The notes: a model not told the origin generated them from the letters alone. A stretch of DNA of 30,959 nucleotides from JAVBSC01 sp031547305 (GCA_031547305.1 JAVBSC010000040.1:1-30959), one strand, 5' to 3'. Counted from the stretch's first letter, positions 1-8,270 are shown. Numbers and translations: made by a program.

Positions 1-27
1 CCCCATTAAAGGGTTAAGGGGGGGTGG

Positions 28-67
28 GGGGGGGACCGCAAGGGCTCGCGCCCTTGTGGTCCCCCCC
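28..67. repeat. GC-rich stem-loop downstream of eutC
   Basis: Bases 28-45 pair with 50-67 around a four-base loop, giving an 18-bp stem with a single G-U pair. It lies 12 bases past the eutC stop and could end or stabilise the eutBC transcript. The bases that follow on the minus strand are C-rich rather than T-rich, so it is not a textbook intrinsic terminator. The left 27 bases of the window are a low-complexity G-rich run. Confidence 0.6.
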
Positions 68-79
68 ACACAGGTTCTT

Positions 80-1048
80 TTACAACGGCAAATCCGTGCC
101 GCTGGCCTTTTTCTCCAGCATCAGAGCGATGATATCCGCGATGTAGGCGCCGGCTTCCACGGCCGGGGTGCCGCCCTGGTGGATGTTGGAAACCACGGTC
201 CGGCGGGCTTCCGGCATATCGATGGTTGCCCGGTAGCTGAAGTAGGCGGACATGCTTTCCGCGGTAATCAGTCCTGGACGCTCGCCGATCAGGGTGCAGA
301 TGACCTCAGCGCCCGTGGCTTCGCAAATGCAGTCCTGGGCGGGCACGCGGCAGTACTTGACGAAAAAGGGCGGCGTGACCTTTAGGCCCCGGCTGTTCAG
401 CGCGGCGGCCATGGACTGGTAAGTGTTGGCGCCGTTGGCTTCCATGGCGGTGGAGGAAAGTCCGTCGCCCAGGTAGATGAGCACCTGGGGCGTCGGCCCG
501 ACAAGTTTGCGGATTTTTGTGAGCGTGTCGCCATCCAGGGTGCGGCCCAGGTCCGGCCGCTTCAGAAATTCCTCCCGATCCCGGCAGAGAGTCTGAAACG
601 CCGGCAGGCCCATGGAATCCAGAAATTTTTGCGACACATCCGTAAAAGCGGCATCCACAGCGGCCGCGTGATCCGCCTTGAAGCGCAGTAAACTCTTGGT
701 TTTGTAGCGCGGGCCGGCGCGATCCAGGCAGATGCGGGCCGGGCCGGCTTTTTTAAGTTTGGCCAGGGCAACAGCATCCTTGGGATCGCGCACCGGCAGA
801 ATCTCGAACAAATCCAGCTTGCGGATATCCGGAATGCAATCCTCAGCGGAGCAATCCGCATCCCGGACAGCCGCTACGGGCAAAACCGCCGGCCCGGCCG
901 CTTCCCCCCTGCTCAGGCGCACCCCAAGCTCCCCGGCCAGATCCAACGCCTGCGGCGTGACCATGGCATTGGCGCTCACCGCCAACTCGCACCGGCCACC
1001 CTTTCTGGCGTTCCGAACATCCTCCGCCGTAACAACCTGTCGTTTCAT
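80..1048 (-). CDS. eutC: Ethanolamine ammonia-lyase small subunit EutC, with EutQ-like N-terminal module
   Basis: Small subunit of adenosylcobalamin-dependent ethanolamine ammonia-lyase, which with EutB splits ethanolamine into acetaldehyde and ammonia inside the microcompartment. Family signatures seen: RAGPRYKTKSLLRF followed by KADHAAAVDAAF, the GDGLSSTA stretch, IGERPGL, and SNIHQGGTPAVEAGA near the C-terminus. Length is 322 aa. A GGAG ribosome-binding site lies a few bases before the ATG, and the gene begins 27 bp after eutB. Oddity: residues 1-47 do not resemble the enterobacterial EutC N-terminus. They match the start of EutQ encoded at 14209 without gaps (20 of the first 40 residues identical), and more loosely the start of EutT at 15171. 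This module may be a targeting or docking segment, which is inference. The catalytic body assignment is firm. Confidence 0.96.
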   Translation of the reverse strand: MKRQVVTAEDVRNARKGGRCELAVSANAMVTPQALDLAGELGVRLSRGEAAGPAVLPVAAVRDADCSAEDCIPDIRKLDLFEILPVRDPKDAVALAKLKKAGPARICLDRAGPRYKTKSLLRFKADHAAAVDAAFTDVSQKFLDSMGLPAFQTLCRDREEFLKRPDLGRTLDGDTLTKIRKLVGPTPQVLIYLGDGLSSTAMEANGANTYQSMAAALNSRGLKVTPPFFVKYCRVPAQDCICEATGAEVICTLIGERPGLITAESMSAYFSYRATIDMPEARRTVVSNIHQGGTPAVEAGAYIADIIALMLEKKASGTDLPL

Positions 1049-1075
1049 TTGCGGGATCTCCTTAATGGATGTGGG

Positions 1076-2440
1076 CTAGCTAAAAATCGAAGCGTCGCCG
1101 GCGGCTTTGGTCAGGCGGCCGGATTCGTCCATTATGCCGTGTTCCATGAGCCATGCGTGGAACTGGGGCGTTGGCTTGAGGTTACACAGTTCGCGCAGAG
1201 TGGCGATGTCGTGGTGGCTGGTGTTCTGGTAGGCCAGCATGACGTCGTCGCCCATGGGCACGGCCATAAGGAAGTGCACGCCGCCCAGAGCGAGCAGCAT
1301 GCTGGTTGTTTCCTGGTCGTTTTGATCTATGGGGGTATGGTTGGTGTAGCAGGGGTCCATGCCCATGGGCAGGCCGGCCAGCTTGCCCATAAAGTGGTCT
1401 TCCAGGCTGGCCCGGATGATCTGCCGACCGTCGTAGAGGGTTTCCGGCCCTATGAAACCGGTGACTGTGTTGACCATGAAGGGGTTAAAAGCTTTGGCAA
1501 AGGTGTGGCAGCGCGCTTCCAGGGTGAGCATGTCCACGCCGTTCGCCGCGTTGATGGACATTTCCGAACCCTGGCCGGTTTCAAAATACATGAGATTTGG
1601 GCCCTTGGCCTGGCCGAATTCGCGAATGACGTCGTAACCTTCGCGGATCATGGCCACATTGATGCCAAAAGCCTTGTTGGCCTGGTCCGTGCCGGCCAGG
1701 CTCTGGAAGATCACGCAGGCCTTTGCGCCTTTTTTCAGGGCGCTCATCTGGGTGGTGATGTGCGAAAGAATGCAGTTCTGCGTGGGAATGCGCCACTTCC
1801 GCATGAATTCCCAGACCGCGTCCAGGACGCGGCGGGTGTTTTCCTCGCCGTCGTCCACCGGGTTGATGCCGATGAGCGCGTCGCCCTGGCCGAAGGACAG
1901 GCCGTCCATGGCGGAGGCGATGATGCCTTCCACGCTGTCCGTGGGGTGGTTGGGCTGCAGGCGGGAAGAAAGAGTGCCGGGCAGGCCGATGGTTGTGGAG
2001 CAGGTGGAGGGATTGCGCATTTTGCCGGCCGCGTGGACCAGATCCATGGCGGTCATTAACCGGGCCACGGCGGAGACGCACTCCGCCGTCAGGCCGCGGG
2101 AAAGACGTGTCAAATCCTGGCCGGTTGTGCCGTGCCCCAGGATATGATCGCGCAGTTCTCCGATGCGCCAGCTTTTTACTTGTTGGTAGGACGCGTCGTC
2201 CAGCAGGGCTTCGCCCAGGCGGGAGATCTCGTCCGTTTCGCAGGGCAGGGCTGGATTGTTGCGCAGATCGGCGACCGTGAGATCCGCCAGCACGATGCGG
2301 GCTGCCACGCGTTCCGAGGCGTTTTGCGCGGCAATGCCCATAATGACGTCGCCGGATTTTTCCTCGCTGGCCTTGGCCAGAACCTGGTTGACGTCCTTGA
2401 AGGCGTACGTCCGGCCGGAAAGACTGGTCTTTAAACGCAC
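1076..2440 (-). CDS. eutB: Ethanolamine ammonia-lyase large subunit EutB
   Basis: Catalytic TIM-barrel subunit of ethanolamine ammonia-lyase, holding the substrate and most of the cobalamin interface. The protein follows the E. coli sequence closely along its whole length: SRLQPN (Arg and Gln substrate contacts), GINPV, YFETGQGS (the Glu contact), and DPCYTNH with the Asp contact are all retained. I chose the GTG at 2440 as start. It aligns with residue 1 of E. coli EutB (VRLKTSL against MKLKTTL), has AAGGAG seven bases upstream, and gives 454 aa, essentially the family length of about 453. An upstream ATG at 2488 would add 16 unconserved residues. eutC follows 27 bp downstream. The reactivase gene eutA, usual next to eutB, is not in the window. 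Confidence 0.97.
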   Translation of the reverse strand: MRLKTSLSGRTYAFKDVNQVLAKASEEKSGDVIMGIAAQNASERVAARIVLADLTVADLRNNPALPCETDEISRLGEALLDDASYQQVKSWRIGELRDHILGHGTTGQDLTRLSRGLTAECVSAVARLMTAMDLVHAAGKMRNPSTCSTTIGLPGTLSSRLQPNHPTDSVEGIIASAMDGLSFGQGDALIGINPVDDGEENTRRVLDAVWEFMRKWRIPTQNCILSHITTQMSALKKGAKACVIFQSLAGTDQANKAFGINVAMIREGYDVIREFGQAKGPNLMYFETGQGSEMSINAANGVDMLTLEARCHTFAKAFNPFMVNTVTGFIGPETLYDGRQIIRASLEDHFMGKLAGLPMGMDPCYTNHTPIDQNDQETTSMLLALGGVHFLMAVPMGDDVMLAYQNTSHHDIATLRELCNLKPTPQFHAWLMEHGIMDESGRLTKAAGDASIFS

Positions 2441-2568
2441 CACGGATCTCCTTGAAAGCTGGGAGAACCGGATTTTTGCGCACGGCATAAGACCAGGCCG
2501 TTTTTGTATATATCCACCACTCCCGGTTAACGGACTGCAAAGGACGCGGCCCCTTGCCGGCGGGGTTC

Positions 2569-2586
2569 GGGAAGGCGGAGCCTCCC
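2569..2586. repeat. Short GGCTCCGCC hairpin repeat, eutB upstream region
   Basis: An imperfect inverted repeat whose minus-strand core reads GGCTCCGCCT. The same core recurs at 15987-16001 and 19156-19170, and as a palindrome at 2665-2683 in the end of the regulator gene. It lies between the LacI-type gene and eutB. The rest of the 176-bp gap holds the eutB ribosome-binding site, a TATATA stretch near 2508 on the minus strand without a well-spaced -35 box, and the AT-rich tail of the regulator gene. Confidence 0.5.
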
Positions 2587-2616
2587 TGGTCTTTTAAAAA
2601 GCGCGCAAAAATTCGT

Positions 2617-3726
2617 TTAAAACGGCAGACGCTGCCAGACCACGCTGTTTTCCGCGTCTTTGGGCGGCTCCGCGGCGGAGCCGCGCAGCATGAGGGACGT
2701 GGGCAGGCAGATCTGGTATTCGGCCGGTTCTCCGTTAAGCAGTTTGGCCAGGTATTGCCCGGCCATGCGCCCCATTTCGTGCGTGGGTATGTGCACGGTG
2801 GTCAAGGGCGGGTCCATATGCGGAGCGAAATCAATATCGTCAAGGGTGACCAGGGAAATGTCCTGAGGGATGTGCAGCCCGGCCCGGCGGATGGCCGCGT
2901 AGGCGCCGATGGCCAGAATGTCGCCGGCCAGGATCACCCCGGTGGGGCGGGGGGAGATCTCCAACAGCCGGGTCATGGCCAGACGGCCGGCTTCCGGGGT
3001 GAAGTCATCCACCATAATTATATGGTTGGGGTTCACCTCCAGATCGTGGGCCAGCATGGAATTGCGCAAGCCTTTGACGCGTTGCTTGGCCCCGACCACG
3101 CGGTCGTAAGGTCCGACCACCAGGCCTAGACGTTTGTGCCCCAGGGCGATCAGATATTCAGCGGCCTGGCTTACGGCCAGGGCGCTGTCAAACCCTATGT
3201 AATTCAAATCATCTTTTTCCGGCTTGCTCCAGAGCACCAGACAGGGCACGCCGGCGGCTTCCGCTTCCCGAATGTGCGGCTCATCGCCGATGCACTGGCC
3301 GAGCAGGACCACGCAGGCAACGCGGCGCTCCACCATGCGTTGGAGGAGCCGGGCTTCCATATGGGGAGAGTAGCCGGTGTCGCCGATCAGCAGATCGTGC
3401 TCCTCGGTCATGGTCTGGATGGAGTGGATGATGTTGCCGAACGAAGAATCGGACAAGCCGGAGACAATCAGGCCGATAACCTTGTTGTCCGCGCCGCGCC
3501 GGTTTGGATCGCCGGAAGCTCCGCTATAAACGTAACCGCCGTCGCGCAGGGCGTTCTGGACCTGCAGGCGCGTGGCTTCCCGCACCAGATGCGGGTAGTT
3601 GAGCACCCGCGAGACCGTGGCCTTGGAGACGCTGCACTGGGCGGCCACGTCCGCGATGGTCAGCGCCTTGCCAAAGGCTTTGGCGGCTTTTTCTTTGTTG
3701 GGTGCTAAAACAGGCTTGTTGCTCAT
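2617..3726 (-). CDS. LacI/GalR-family transcriptional regulator
   Basis: Transcription factor of 369 aa. Residues about 22-45 form the LacI helix-turn-helix (LTIADVAAQCSVSKATVSRVLN), followed by a periplasmic-binding-protein-like effector domain (VIGLIVSGLSDSSFG, ILAGDILAIGAYAA, TLDDIDFAP). The usual hinge-helix signature ARxL is missing: the segment reads GYVYSGASGDPNRRG instead. The extended N-terminus (about 20 residues before the HTH) and the lack of a clear Shine-Dalgarno before the ATG leave the exact start uncertain. It sits between the importer operon and eutBC, all on the minus strand, so it is the obvious candidate to control one or both. Its effector could be ethanolamine or the importer's ligand, but nothing in the sequence decides this. 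Confidence 0.92.
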   Translation of the reverse strand: MSNKPVLAPNKEKAAKAFGKALTIADVAAQCSVSKATVSRVLNYPHLVREATRLQVQNALRDGGYVYSGASGDPNRRGADNKVIGLIVSGLSDSSFGNIIHSIQTMTEEHDLLIGDTGYSPHMEARLLQRMVERRVACVVLLGQCIGDEPHIREAEAAGVPCLVLWSKPEKDDLNYIGFDSALAVSQAAEYLIALGHKRLGLVVGPYDRVVGAKQRVKGLRNSMLAHDLEVNPNHIIMVDDFTPEAGRLAMTRLLEISPRPTGVILAGDILAIGAYAAIRRAGLHIPQDISLVTLDDIDFAPHMDPPLTTVHIPTHEMGRMAGQYLAKLLNGEPAEYQICLPTSLMLRGSAAEPPKDAENSVVWQRLPF

Positions 3727-3747
3727 GAAAATCCGACGTTATTTTCA
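3726..3747. promoter_or_regulatory. Inverted repeat over the regulator start: possible autoregulatory operator
   Basis: TGAAAAT (3726-3732) and ATTTTCA (3741-3747) form a perfect 7-bp inverted repeat with an 8-base spacer. It overlaps the first base of the LacI-type gene's start codon. The TGAAA/TTTCA arms recall the 14-base palindromes at 10421 and 10653, although the spacing differs. Binding by the adjacent regulator is inference. Confidence 0.35.
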
Positions 3748-3798
3748 GGTTTGGCCCAGGCCGGCAGGCCCGCCCGGGCTCTTCCCAAGCCTGGGAGA

Positions 3799-3830
3799 AC
3801 CCGCCCCTCCTGGAGGCAAAAGGGGCGGGT
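3799..3830 (-). terminator. Stem-loop after the importer operon
   Basis: ACCCGCCCCT (3799-3808) pairs perfectly with AGGGGCGGGT (3821-3830) around a 12-base loop, eight bases past the stop codon of the binding-protein gene. A second small hairpin, CCCAAGCCTGGG, lies at 3784-3795. There is no U-run, so it may be an RNA-stabilising stem or a weak terminator between the importer operon and the regulator gene. Confidence 0.55.
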
Positions 3831-3838
3831 CGGCCAAG

Positions 3839-4897
3839 TTACTTTAACAGATTCAGGAATTTGGTTGTAAAGGAGTCGCTCTTGCTCAGGGAATCGTATT
3901 CCGCCTGGTTGAAGCGGCCCATCTGGGTGAAAAACTTGGCCGCGTTAAGCTGCCACTGGAAGGCTTCCGGAATGCCCTTGGAGCCGTCGGAAATGGCCAT
4001 GGTTTCCTTGTAAGTCCAGAAAGGATGTTTTTCCAGGTCCATCTTGGCGTCAGCGTCGGACATCTTGATGCCGCAGAAATCGCTCATATATTTCTGGTAA
4101 TCCTTCACCAGTTCCGGAGTGAATCCGGCCCGGATCACGTCCACCACACGATAATGCACGCGCAGAAACTTGGCAACCACTTCCGGGTTTTTATCGCACC
4201 AGGCCCGGTCGCCCACGTACATGGAAGTGGTCACGGCGTCGCATTCGCTGGGGTTGGCTATAAGCTTCCAGCCGCGGCTTTCCGCGCTGTAGGTAAATGG
4301 CGCCCACAGGGCCACGGCGTCGCCCACGCCTTTTTCAAAGGCCGGAATGGCCGAAGGCTGCTCCATGTTCACCAGCTTCACGTCGCTTTCTTTAAGGCCC
4401 AGAATGTCCAGCCACTTGCCCACCATATAGTGCACGGTGGTCTGTGAGGTGTACAGAATGGTCATGCCCTTGACGGTTTCCGGGCTGCCGTACACGTTGG
4501 GAAACTTGGGGTTGTGCCCTTTGACCTTGAAGAGCGGGTGATCCGCTTTGGCGTAAATGCCCTGCATGAATCCTTCGCTGATGTTGGTGGAGACTTCATA
4601 GACATTGTGCCGGATGGCCCCGATGAGGTAGCCGGCCGTGCTGGTGGCCCCAAGCTGCCATTGCTTGGAGGGCAGGGCTTCCATCTGGGCCGGGCCGCTG
4701 CTGAAGAGCAGCATGTTCACGTCCAGGCCGGCTTCTTTGTCCCATCCCTTGTTTTTGGCGTACCACATGATAAAGCCGGGGGCTTCGTCCATCCAGCAGG
4801 TGTTGATTTTTACCGGGTCCGCGGCGGAAGCCTGGCTGGCTGCAAAACCGAAGACCATCATCAGGGAAAAAGCCAGAACCGTGCATATTTTTTTCAT
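3839..4897 (-). CDS. ABC importer substrate-binding protein, NitT/TauT-like
   Basis: Periplasmic solute-binding protein of 352 aa. The N-terminus is a typical signal peptide: KK, a hydrophobic stretch and probable cleavage after SQASA near residue 26. The mature part begins VKINTCWMDEAPGFIMWYAKNKGWDKEAGL, the usual opening of the NMT1/SsuA/TauA-like fold. Family members bind sulfonates, nitrate, thiamine precursors and other small molecules; the ligand here cannot be read from sequence. The ribosome-binding site is GAGAGG before the ATG. It is the last gene of a five-gene importer set and starts 20 bases after the preceding ATPase. Its closeness to eut genes makes an ethanolamine-containing compound a reasonable but unproven ligand. 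Confidence 0.9.
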   Translation of the reverse strand: MKKICTVLAFSLMMVFGFAASQASAADPVKINTCWMDEAPGFIMWYAKNKGWDKEAGLDVNMLLFSSGPAQMEALPSKQWQLGATSTAGYLIGAIRHNVYEVSTNISEGFMQGIYAKADHPLFKVKGHNPKFPNVYGSPETVKGMTILYTSQTTVHYMVGKWLDILGLKESDVKLVNMEQPSAIPAFEKGVGDAVALWAPFTYSAESRGWKLIANPSECDAVTTSMYVGDRAWCDKNPEVVAKFLRVHYRVVDVIRAGFTPELVKDYQKYMSDFCGIKMSDADAKMDLEKHPFWTYKETMAISDGSKGIPEAFQWQLNAAKFFTQMGRFNQAEYDSLSKSDSFTTKFLNLLK

Positions 4898-4917
4898 ATC
4901 AACCTCTCCAGAGACGG

Positions 4918-5709
4918 TTACAGGGTTAGCTTTTGCTGTTGCGTAATCTCGTGGCGCAAATCCAGAAAATCCGGGCTTAAGTTGTCGCGCGGCCTGGGCA
5001 GGGGCACGGAATAGCCGTGGCTGACCCGGCCGGGCAGCTTGCCTTCCATGGTGACGATGCGGTCGCCAAGGAAGATGGCCTCGTCAATGTTGTTGGTCAC
5101 AAAAATCATGGTACGCTTGTCTTGCTGCCAGATGCGTTCGGTTTCCTTTTCCATGAACAGGCGGGTCTGGGCGTCCAGTTGCCCGAAGGGTTCATCCAGA
5201 AGCATGACTTTGGGGTTAAGGGCATAGGCGCGGGCAATGCCCACGCGCTGCTTCATGCCGCCGGAAAGCTGGTGCGGGTAATATTTTTCAAAGCCGGTCA
5301 GGCCGACCATGTTGATGTACTGCTGAGCGACCTCTTTTCTTTCTTTTTCCTTCATGCCCGCCAGGATCAGCCCGGCCTCCACGTTGCCCATCACGGTCTT
5401 CCAGGGGAAAAGCATGTAGCTTTGGAATACCAGGCTCCTGTCCGGCCCCGGCCCGGTGATGGGCTCGCCGTCCATGGTTATGGAGCCGGCGCTGGGTTCT
5501 TCCAGGCCGGCCACCAGGCGGAGCAGTGTGCTTTTGCCGCACTGGCCGGGCCCAAGGATGACCAGGAACTCCTGCTCATGGACGCACAGGCTGATGTCCT
5601 CCAGAACCGGCACCCTTTGCGTGCCCTTCTGGATAAAGGTTTTGGAAACGCCTTCGCAGGCGATTTTGACTTTTTTTTCCGGCACGCAGGCTCTTACGGA
5701 ATCTCTCAT
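4918..5709 (-). CDS. ABC importer ATPase with altered Walker A and switch residue
   Basis: Nucleotide-binding subunit, 263 aa, of the NitT/TauT-like importer. Motifs: Walker A GPGQCGKST (residues 53-61), Q-loop VFQ, intact signature LSGGMKQR (from 148), Walker B VMLLDEP with Glu173. Two ATP-site residues are unusual. The fourth position of Walker A is Gln56 instead of Gly, and the switch histidine is replaced by Asn206 (FVTNNIDEA). These lie in the same composite ATP site. The start at 5709 is one base after the permease stop codon; an ATG 51 bases further upstream would only extend into the permease gene. The cognate partner is the other ATPase at 7432-8181. Confidence 0.93.
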   Translation of the reverse strand: MRDSVRACVPEKKVKIACEGVSKTFIQKGTQRVPVLEDISLCVHEQEFLVILGPGQCGKSTLLRLVAGLEEPSAGSITMDGEPITGPGPDRSLVFQSYMLFPWKTVMGNVEAGLILAGMKEKERKEVAQQYINMVGLTGFEKYYPHQLSGGMKQRVGIARAYALNPKVMLLDEPFGQLDAQTRLFMEKETERIWQQDKRTMIFVTNNIDEAIFLGDRIVTMEGKLPGRVSHGYSVPLPRPRDNLSPDFLDLRHEITQQQKLTL

Positions 5710-5710
5710 G

Positions 5711-6577
5711 CTACACCTTCCCAATGTCCCGCTGCCAGGGGAACAGTTTGCCGTACACAAAGTCCATCAGGCCGGATATGCCCACGGACAGCAGGGCGAT
5801 AAGGAACATGCCGGCCATGACCAGACTGGGGTCGGATATTTTCATGCCCTGGATGATGATGTAGCCCAGGCCGGAGCGGGAACTGACCAGCTCGGCCGCC
5901 AGCACGCATGTCCAGGCGCTGGAAAGGGCGATTTGCAGCCCCGCGTATATGGCCGGGAGTGAAGCCGGAATGCAGACCATCCAGACTTCGTGGCGGCGGC
6001 GGCCGCCCATGTTGCGCACCACATCGTACATTTCCGGCTCGATGAGCAGCACGCCGTTGTAAGCGTTCAAAAGGGCCGGCACAAAAGATCCGATGACGAT
6101 GATGAAAATCTTGGGCGCTTCCTGAATGCCGAACCAGAGAATGGCTATGGAAATCCAGGCCAGGGGCGGCATGGGCTTGAACATGTCGAAAACCGGCTTG
6201 GCCACGGCCTTAACGTAGGGATTGAGCGCCATGCCCAGGCCAAGGGGCACGGCGAACACGGAAGCCAGAATAAAGCCGATGAGCACACGTTGCAGGCTGG
6301 CCCACATGTGCCCCCAGATGGTCAGGCCGGCCAGAGTGTCTGAAAACAGCGAGGCAATGCGCTCCAGCACCTCAAAAGGCGTGGCCAGGGCGCTGGAGTG
6401 CCCCAGAACTTTCGAGGCCGCCACCCAGTGCCAGAAGAGCAGAAAGAGGATCACGGACACTGTCCCGTAACAACGTTCGTTGAGGATCAGCTTCCGGAGG
6501 GTAATTTTGTCCCTGGACCTTTTGGAGTCAATAACTTCCAAAGCTATGCTCGCGGATTGTTCGTTGCTCATGCTCAC
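5711..6577 (-). CDS. ABC importer permease (second)
   Basis: Inner-membrane permease, 288 aa, BPD_transp_1 type as in SsuC/TauC. The hydrophobic N-terminal helix is near residues 38-55, followed by several more membrane segments. The cytoplasmic EAA-like loop that contacts the ATPase reads DVVRNMGGRRRHEVWMVCIP. The ATG overlaps the stop of the preceding permease by four bases (ATGA), so the two are translationally coupled. Having two distinct permeases and two distinct ATPases suggests a hetero-assembled transporter rather than the usual homodimeric core. Confidence 0.93.
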   Translation of the reverse strand: MSMSNEQSASIALEVIDSKRSRDKITLRKLILNERCYGTVSVILFLLFWHWVAASKVLGHSSALATPFEVLERIASLFSDTLAGLTIWGHMWASLQRVLIGFILASVFAVPLGLGMALNPYVKAVAKPVFDMFKPMPPLAWISIAILWFGIQEAPKIFIIVIGSFVPALLNAYNGVLLIEPEMYDVVRNMGGRRRHEVWMVCIPASLPAIYAGLQIALSSAWTCVLAAELVSSRSGLGYIIIQGMKISDPSLVMAGMFLIALLSVGISGLMDFVYGKLFPWQRDIGKV

Positions 6578-7398
6578 CTCCGTATGCCGGCGAGGAGCCG
6601 CGCTTCCACTTTGTCAATGATAACGCCGATGATGGCCCCGGCGATGCCCACGCCGAACATGCCAAGAATGACTATGTCCGTGCGGCCCAGGGCGCGGCCC
6701 ATGGTGATCAGGTAGCCAAGCCCCTGGTCCGAGGCCAGAAGTTCCGCGCCCACCAGGGTAACCCAACAGTAGGCCAGGGCGATCTGGAGCGCGCCGAAGA
6801 CCATGGGCAGGGCGGAAGGTATGCAGACGGTTTTAAAAATCTGCCAGTCGCTGGCCCCGTAAGTGCGGGCCATCTGGATGAGCGTGGGGTTGCTCATGCG
6901 CACGCCGATAAAGGCGTTGATCACGCAGGGTACGATGCCGGATATCCAGATGATGAACACTTTGCCGGCCAGGCCGATGCCGAACCAGAAAATGGTCAGG
7001 GGAATCCAGGCTATGGGGGGGATAGGCCGGATCATCTCAAAAATCGGCCGGGCAAAGCCGCGCACCACGGCGAACCAGCCCATCAGAAGTCCCAGGGGCA
7101 GGCCAAAGGCCAGGGCCAGGATGTAGCCCAGAAAAGCCTCTTCCATGCTTACGCGGGCATGGGTCAGCAGGGTGGCCCCGTCAGGGGCGGTGTTGGTGAG
7201 TTTGTCAAAGGCCAGCGCAAGCACGTCGCTGGGCCGGGTGAGCAGAGTGGAGGGGATGCGCCAGTCGCCTTCCGGCGGCGGGCCGGAAGAAACCGGGGCC
7301 ACGGAAACCTGCCAGACCAGCAGAAAAAGTCCGATACTGATAAACGGCAGCACGCGCAAGAGCATGGACCGCTTAACTTTTACTGTTTCATAAGCCAT
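6574..7398 (-). CDS. ABC importer permease (first)
   Basis: Inner-membrane permease, 274 aa, of the same family as the next gene. Membrane segments include VLPFISIGLFLLVWQVSV near the N-terminus. The EAA-like loop is MARTYGASDWQIFKTVCIPSALP. AAAAGGAG lies about 7 bases before the ATG. It follows the first ATPase gene by 33 bp. Its periplasmic loop after the first helix (VAPVSSGPPPEGDWRIPS) distinguishes it from the second permease, consistent with non-equivalent halves of the pore. Confidence 0.93.
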   Translation of the reverse strand: MAYETVKVKRSMLLRVLPFISIGLFLLVWQVSVAPVSSGPPPEGDWRIPSTLLTRPSDVLALAFDKLTNTAPDGATLLTHARVSMEEAFLGYILALAFGLPLGLLMGWFAVVRGFARPIFEMIRPIPPIAWIPLTIFWFGIGLAGKVFIIWISGIVPCVINAFIGVRMSNPTLIQMARTYGASDWQIFKTVCIPSALPMVFGALQIALAYCWVTLVGAELLASDQGLGYLITMGRALGRTDIVILGMFGVGIAGAIIGVIIDKVEARLLAGIRR

Positions 7399-7431
7399 GC
7401 ACAGCTCCTTTTGGCTTAGAGCGGTTTAGCG

Positions 7432-8181
7432 CTACCACCAACGAATAAGTCCGGTCACATGCCGGCGGATCTCGATAAAGCGCGGATCGCGAATATCGCG
7501 CGGGTAGGGCAGATCCACCACAACTTCTTCCTTGATGCCGGTGGGCTTGTTGGTAAGCACCAGGATGCGTTCGGCCACGTAGACCGCCTCCTCAATGTTG
7601 TGCGTAACAAAAAGCACCGTGCTCTGAAGCTCACGCCACAGCTTGATCAACTCGTCTTCCAGGTAGAAGCGCAGTTTGACGTCCAACTGGCCGTAGGGCT
7701 CGTCCATAAGCAGCAGGTCCGGGTTGACCGCAAAGGCTCTGGCCACGGCCACGCGTTGCATCATGCTGGCGGAAATCTGGTTGGGGTACAGGTTGGCCGT
7801 GTCTCGCAGTCCCACCAGGCCGAGCATGTAATCCAGGCGTTTTTCCAGCTTTTCTTTGGGAAACTGCTTGATTTCCATGCCGTAGGCCACGTTCTGGGCC
7901 ACGGTGCGCCAGGGCATGGCCGAAGGCTCCTGAAACACGAAGGAAAGATTGTGCCGGCGCGGGTTGGCCACTTCGCCGTCAATGTAGATGTTGCCGTCGC
8001 TGGTTTCCGTAAGCTTGGACATACAGTTGAGGAACGTGGTTTTGCCGCAGCCGGTGGGGCCGACGATGCTGAGCATCTCGCCCTTGGCGATGCTGAAGTT
8101 TATGTTGTCCAGCACCAGCAAATCGCCGTAACGCTTTGTGAAATCTGTAACTTTTACTTTGACGTTTCGCCCTTCAGCCAT
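7432..8181 (-). CDS. ABC importer ATPase with degenerate signature motif
   Basis: Nucleotide-binding subunit, 249 aa. Walker A is canonical (GPTGCGKTT, residues 41-49), the Q-loop VFQEP is present, Walker B is LLLMDEP with Glu161, and the switch His194 is present (FVTHNIEEA). The ABC signature, normally LSGGQ or LSGGM, is degenerate here: ISASMMQR (from residue 136). Paired with the partner ATPase at 4918-5709, this predicts one competent and one degenerate ATP site. The start at 8181 has CAGGAG upstream and matches the family; an in-frame ATG at 8262 lies in a stem-loop and adds unconserved residues. Confidence 0.92.
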   Translation of the reverse strand: MAEGRNVKVKVTDFTKRYGDLLVLDNINFSIAKGEMLSIVGPTGCGKTTFLNCMSKLTETSDGNIYIDGEVANPRRHNLSFVFQEPSAMPWRTVAQNVAYGMEIKQFPKEKLEKRLDYMLGLVGLRDTANLYPNQISASMMQRVAVARAFAVNPDLLLMDEPYGQLDVKLRFYLEDELIKLWRELQSTVLFVTHNIEEAVYVAERILVLTNKPTGIKEEVVVDLPYPRDIRDPRFIEIRRHVTGLIRWW

Positions 8182-8233
8182 CCTTGGTATCTCCTGATAA
8201 AGAGTCTGCCGGAACGGACCGGGGTTAGGATTT

Positions 8234-8266
8234 ATGAATGGGGGAGGCGGCACCTCCCCCATTCAT
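8234..8266. repeat. Perfect 14-bp stem-loop between phosphodiesterase gene and importer genes
   Basis: ATGAATGGGGGAGG (8234-8247) pairs perfectly with CCTCCCCCATTCAT (8253-8266) around a 5-base loop. It sits four bases past the stop of the phosphodiesterase gene. No U-run follows on either strand. It could terminate or attenuate transcription, so that the importer is made at a different level from the enzyme, or protect the upstream mRNA. Confidence 0.65.
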
Positions 8267-8270
8267 CACT

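Noticed and set aside
1..79. Poly-G stretch at the left edge as a regulatory element
   Set aside because: It is low-complexity sequence at the window edge. Apart from the 28-67 stem nothing supports a function.
2441..2488. EutB start at the upstream ATG (2488)
   Set aside because: The extra 16 residues are unlike the family, and the ribosome-binding site AAGGAG lies inside that extension, in front of the GTG at 2440.
3839..4897. Assigning the binding protein to nitrate or taurine specifically
   Set aside because: The fold family is broad and no ligand-specific residues can be recognised from sequence alone.
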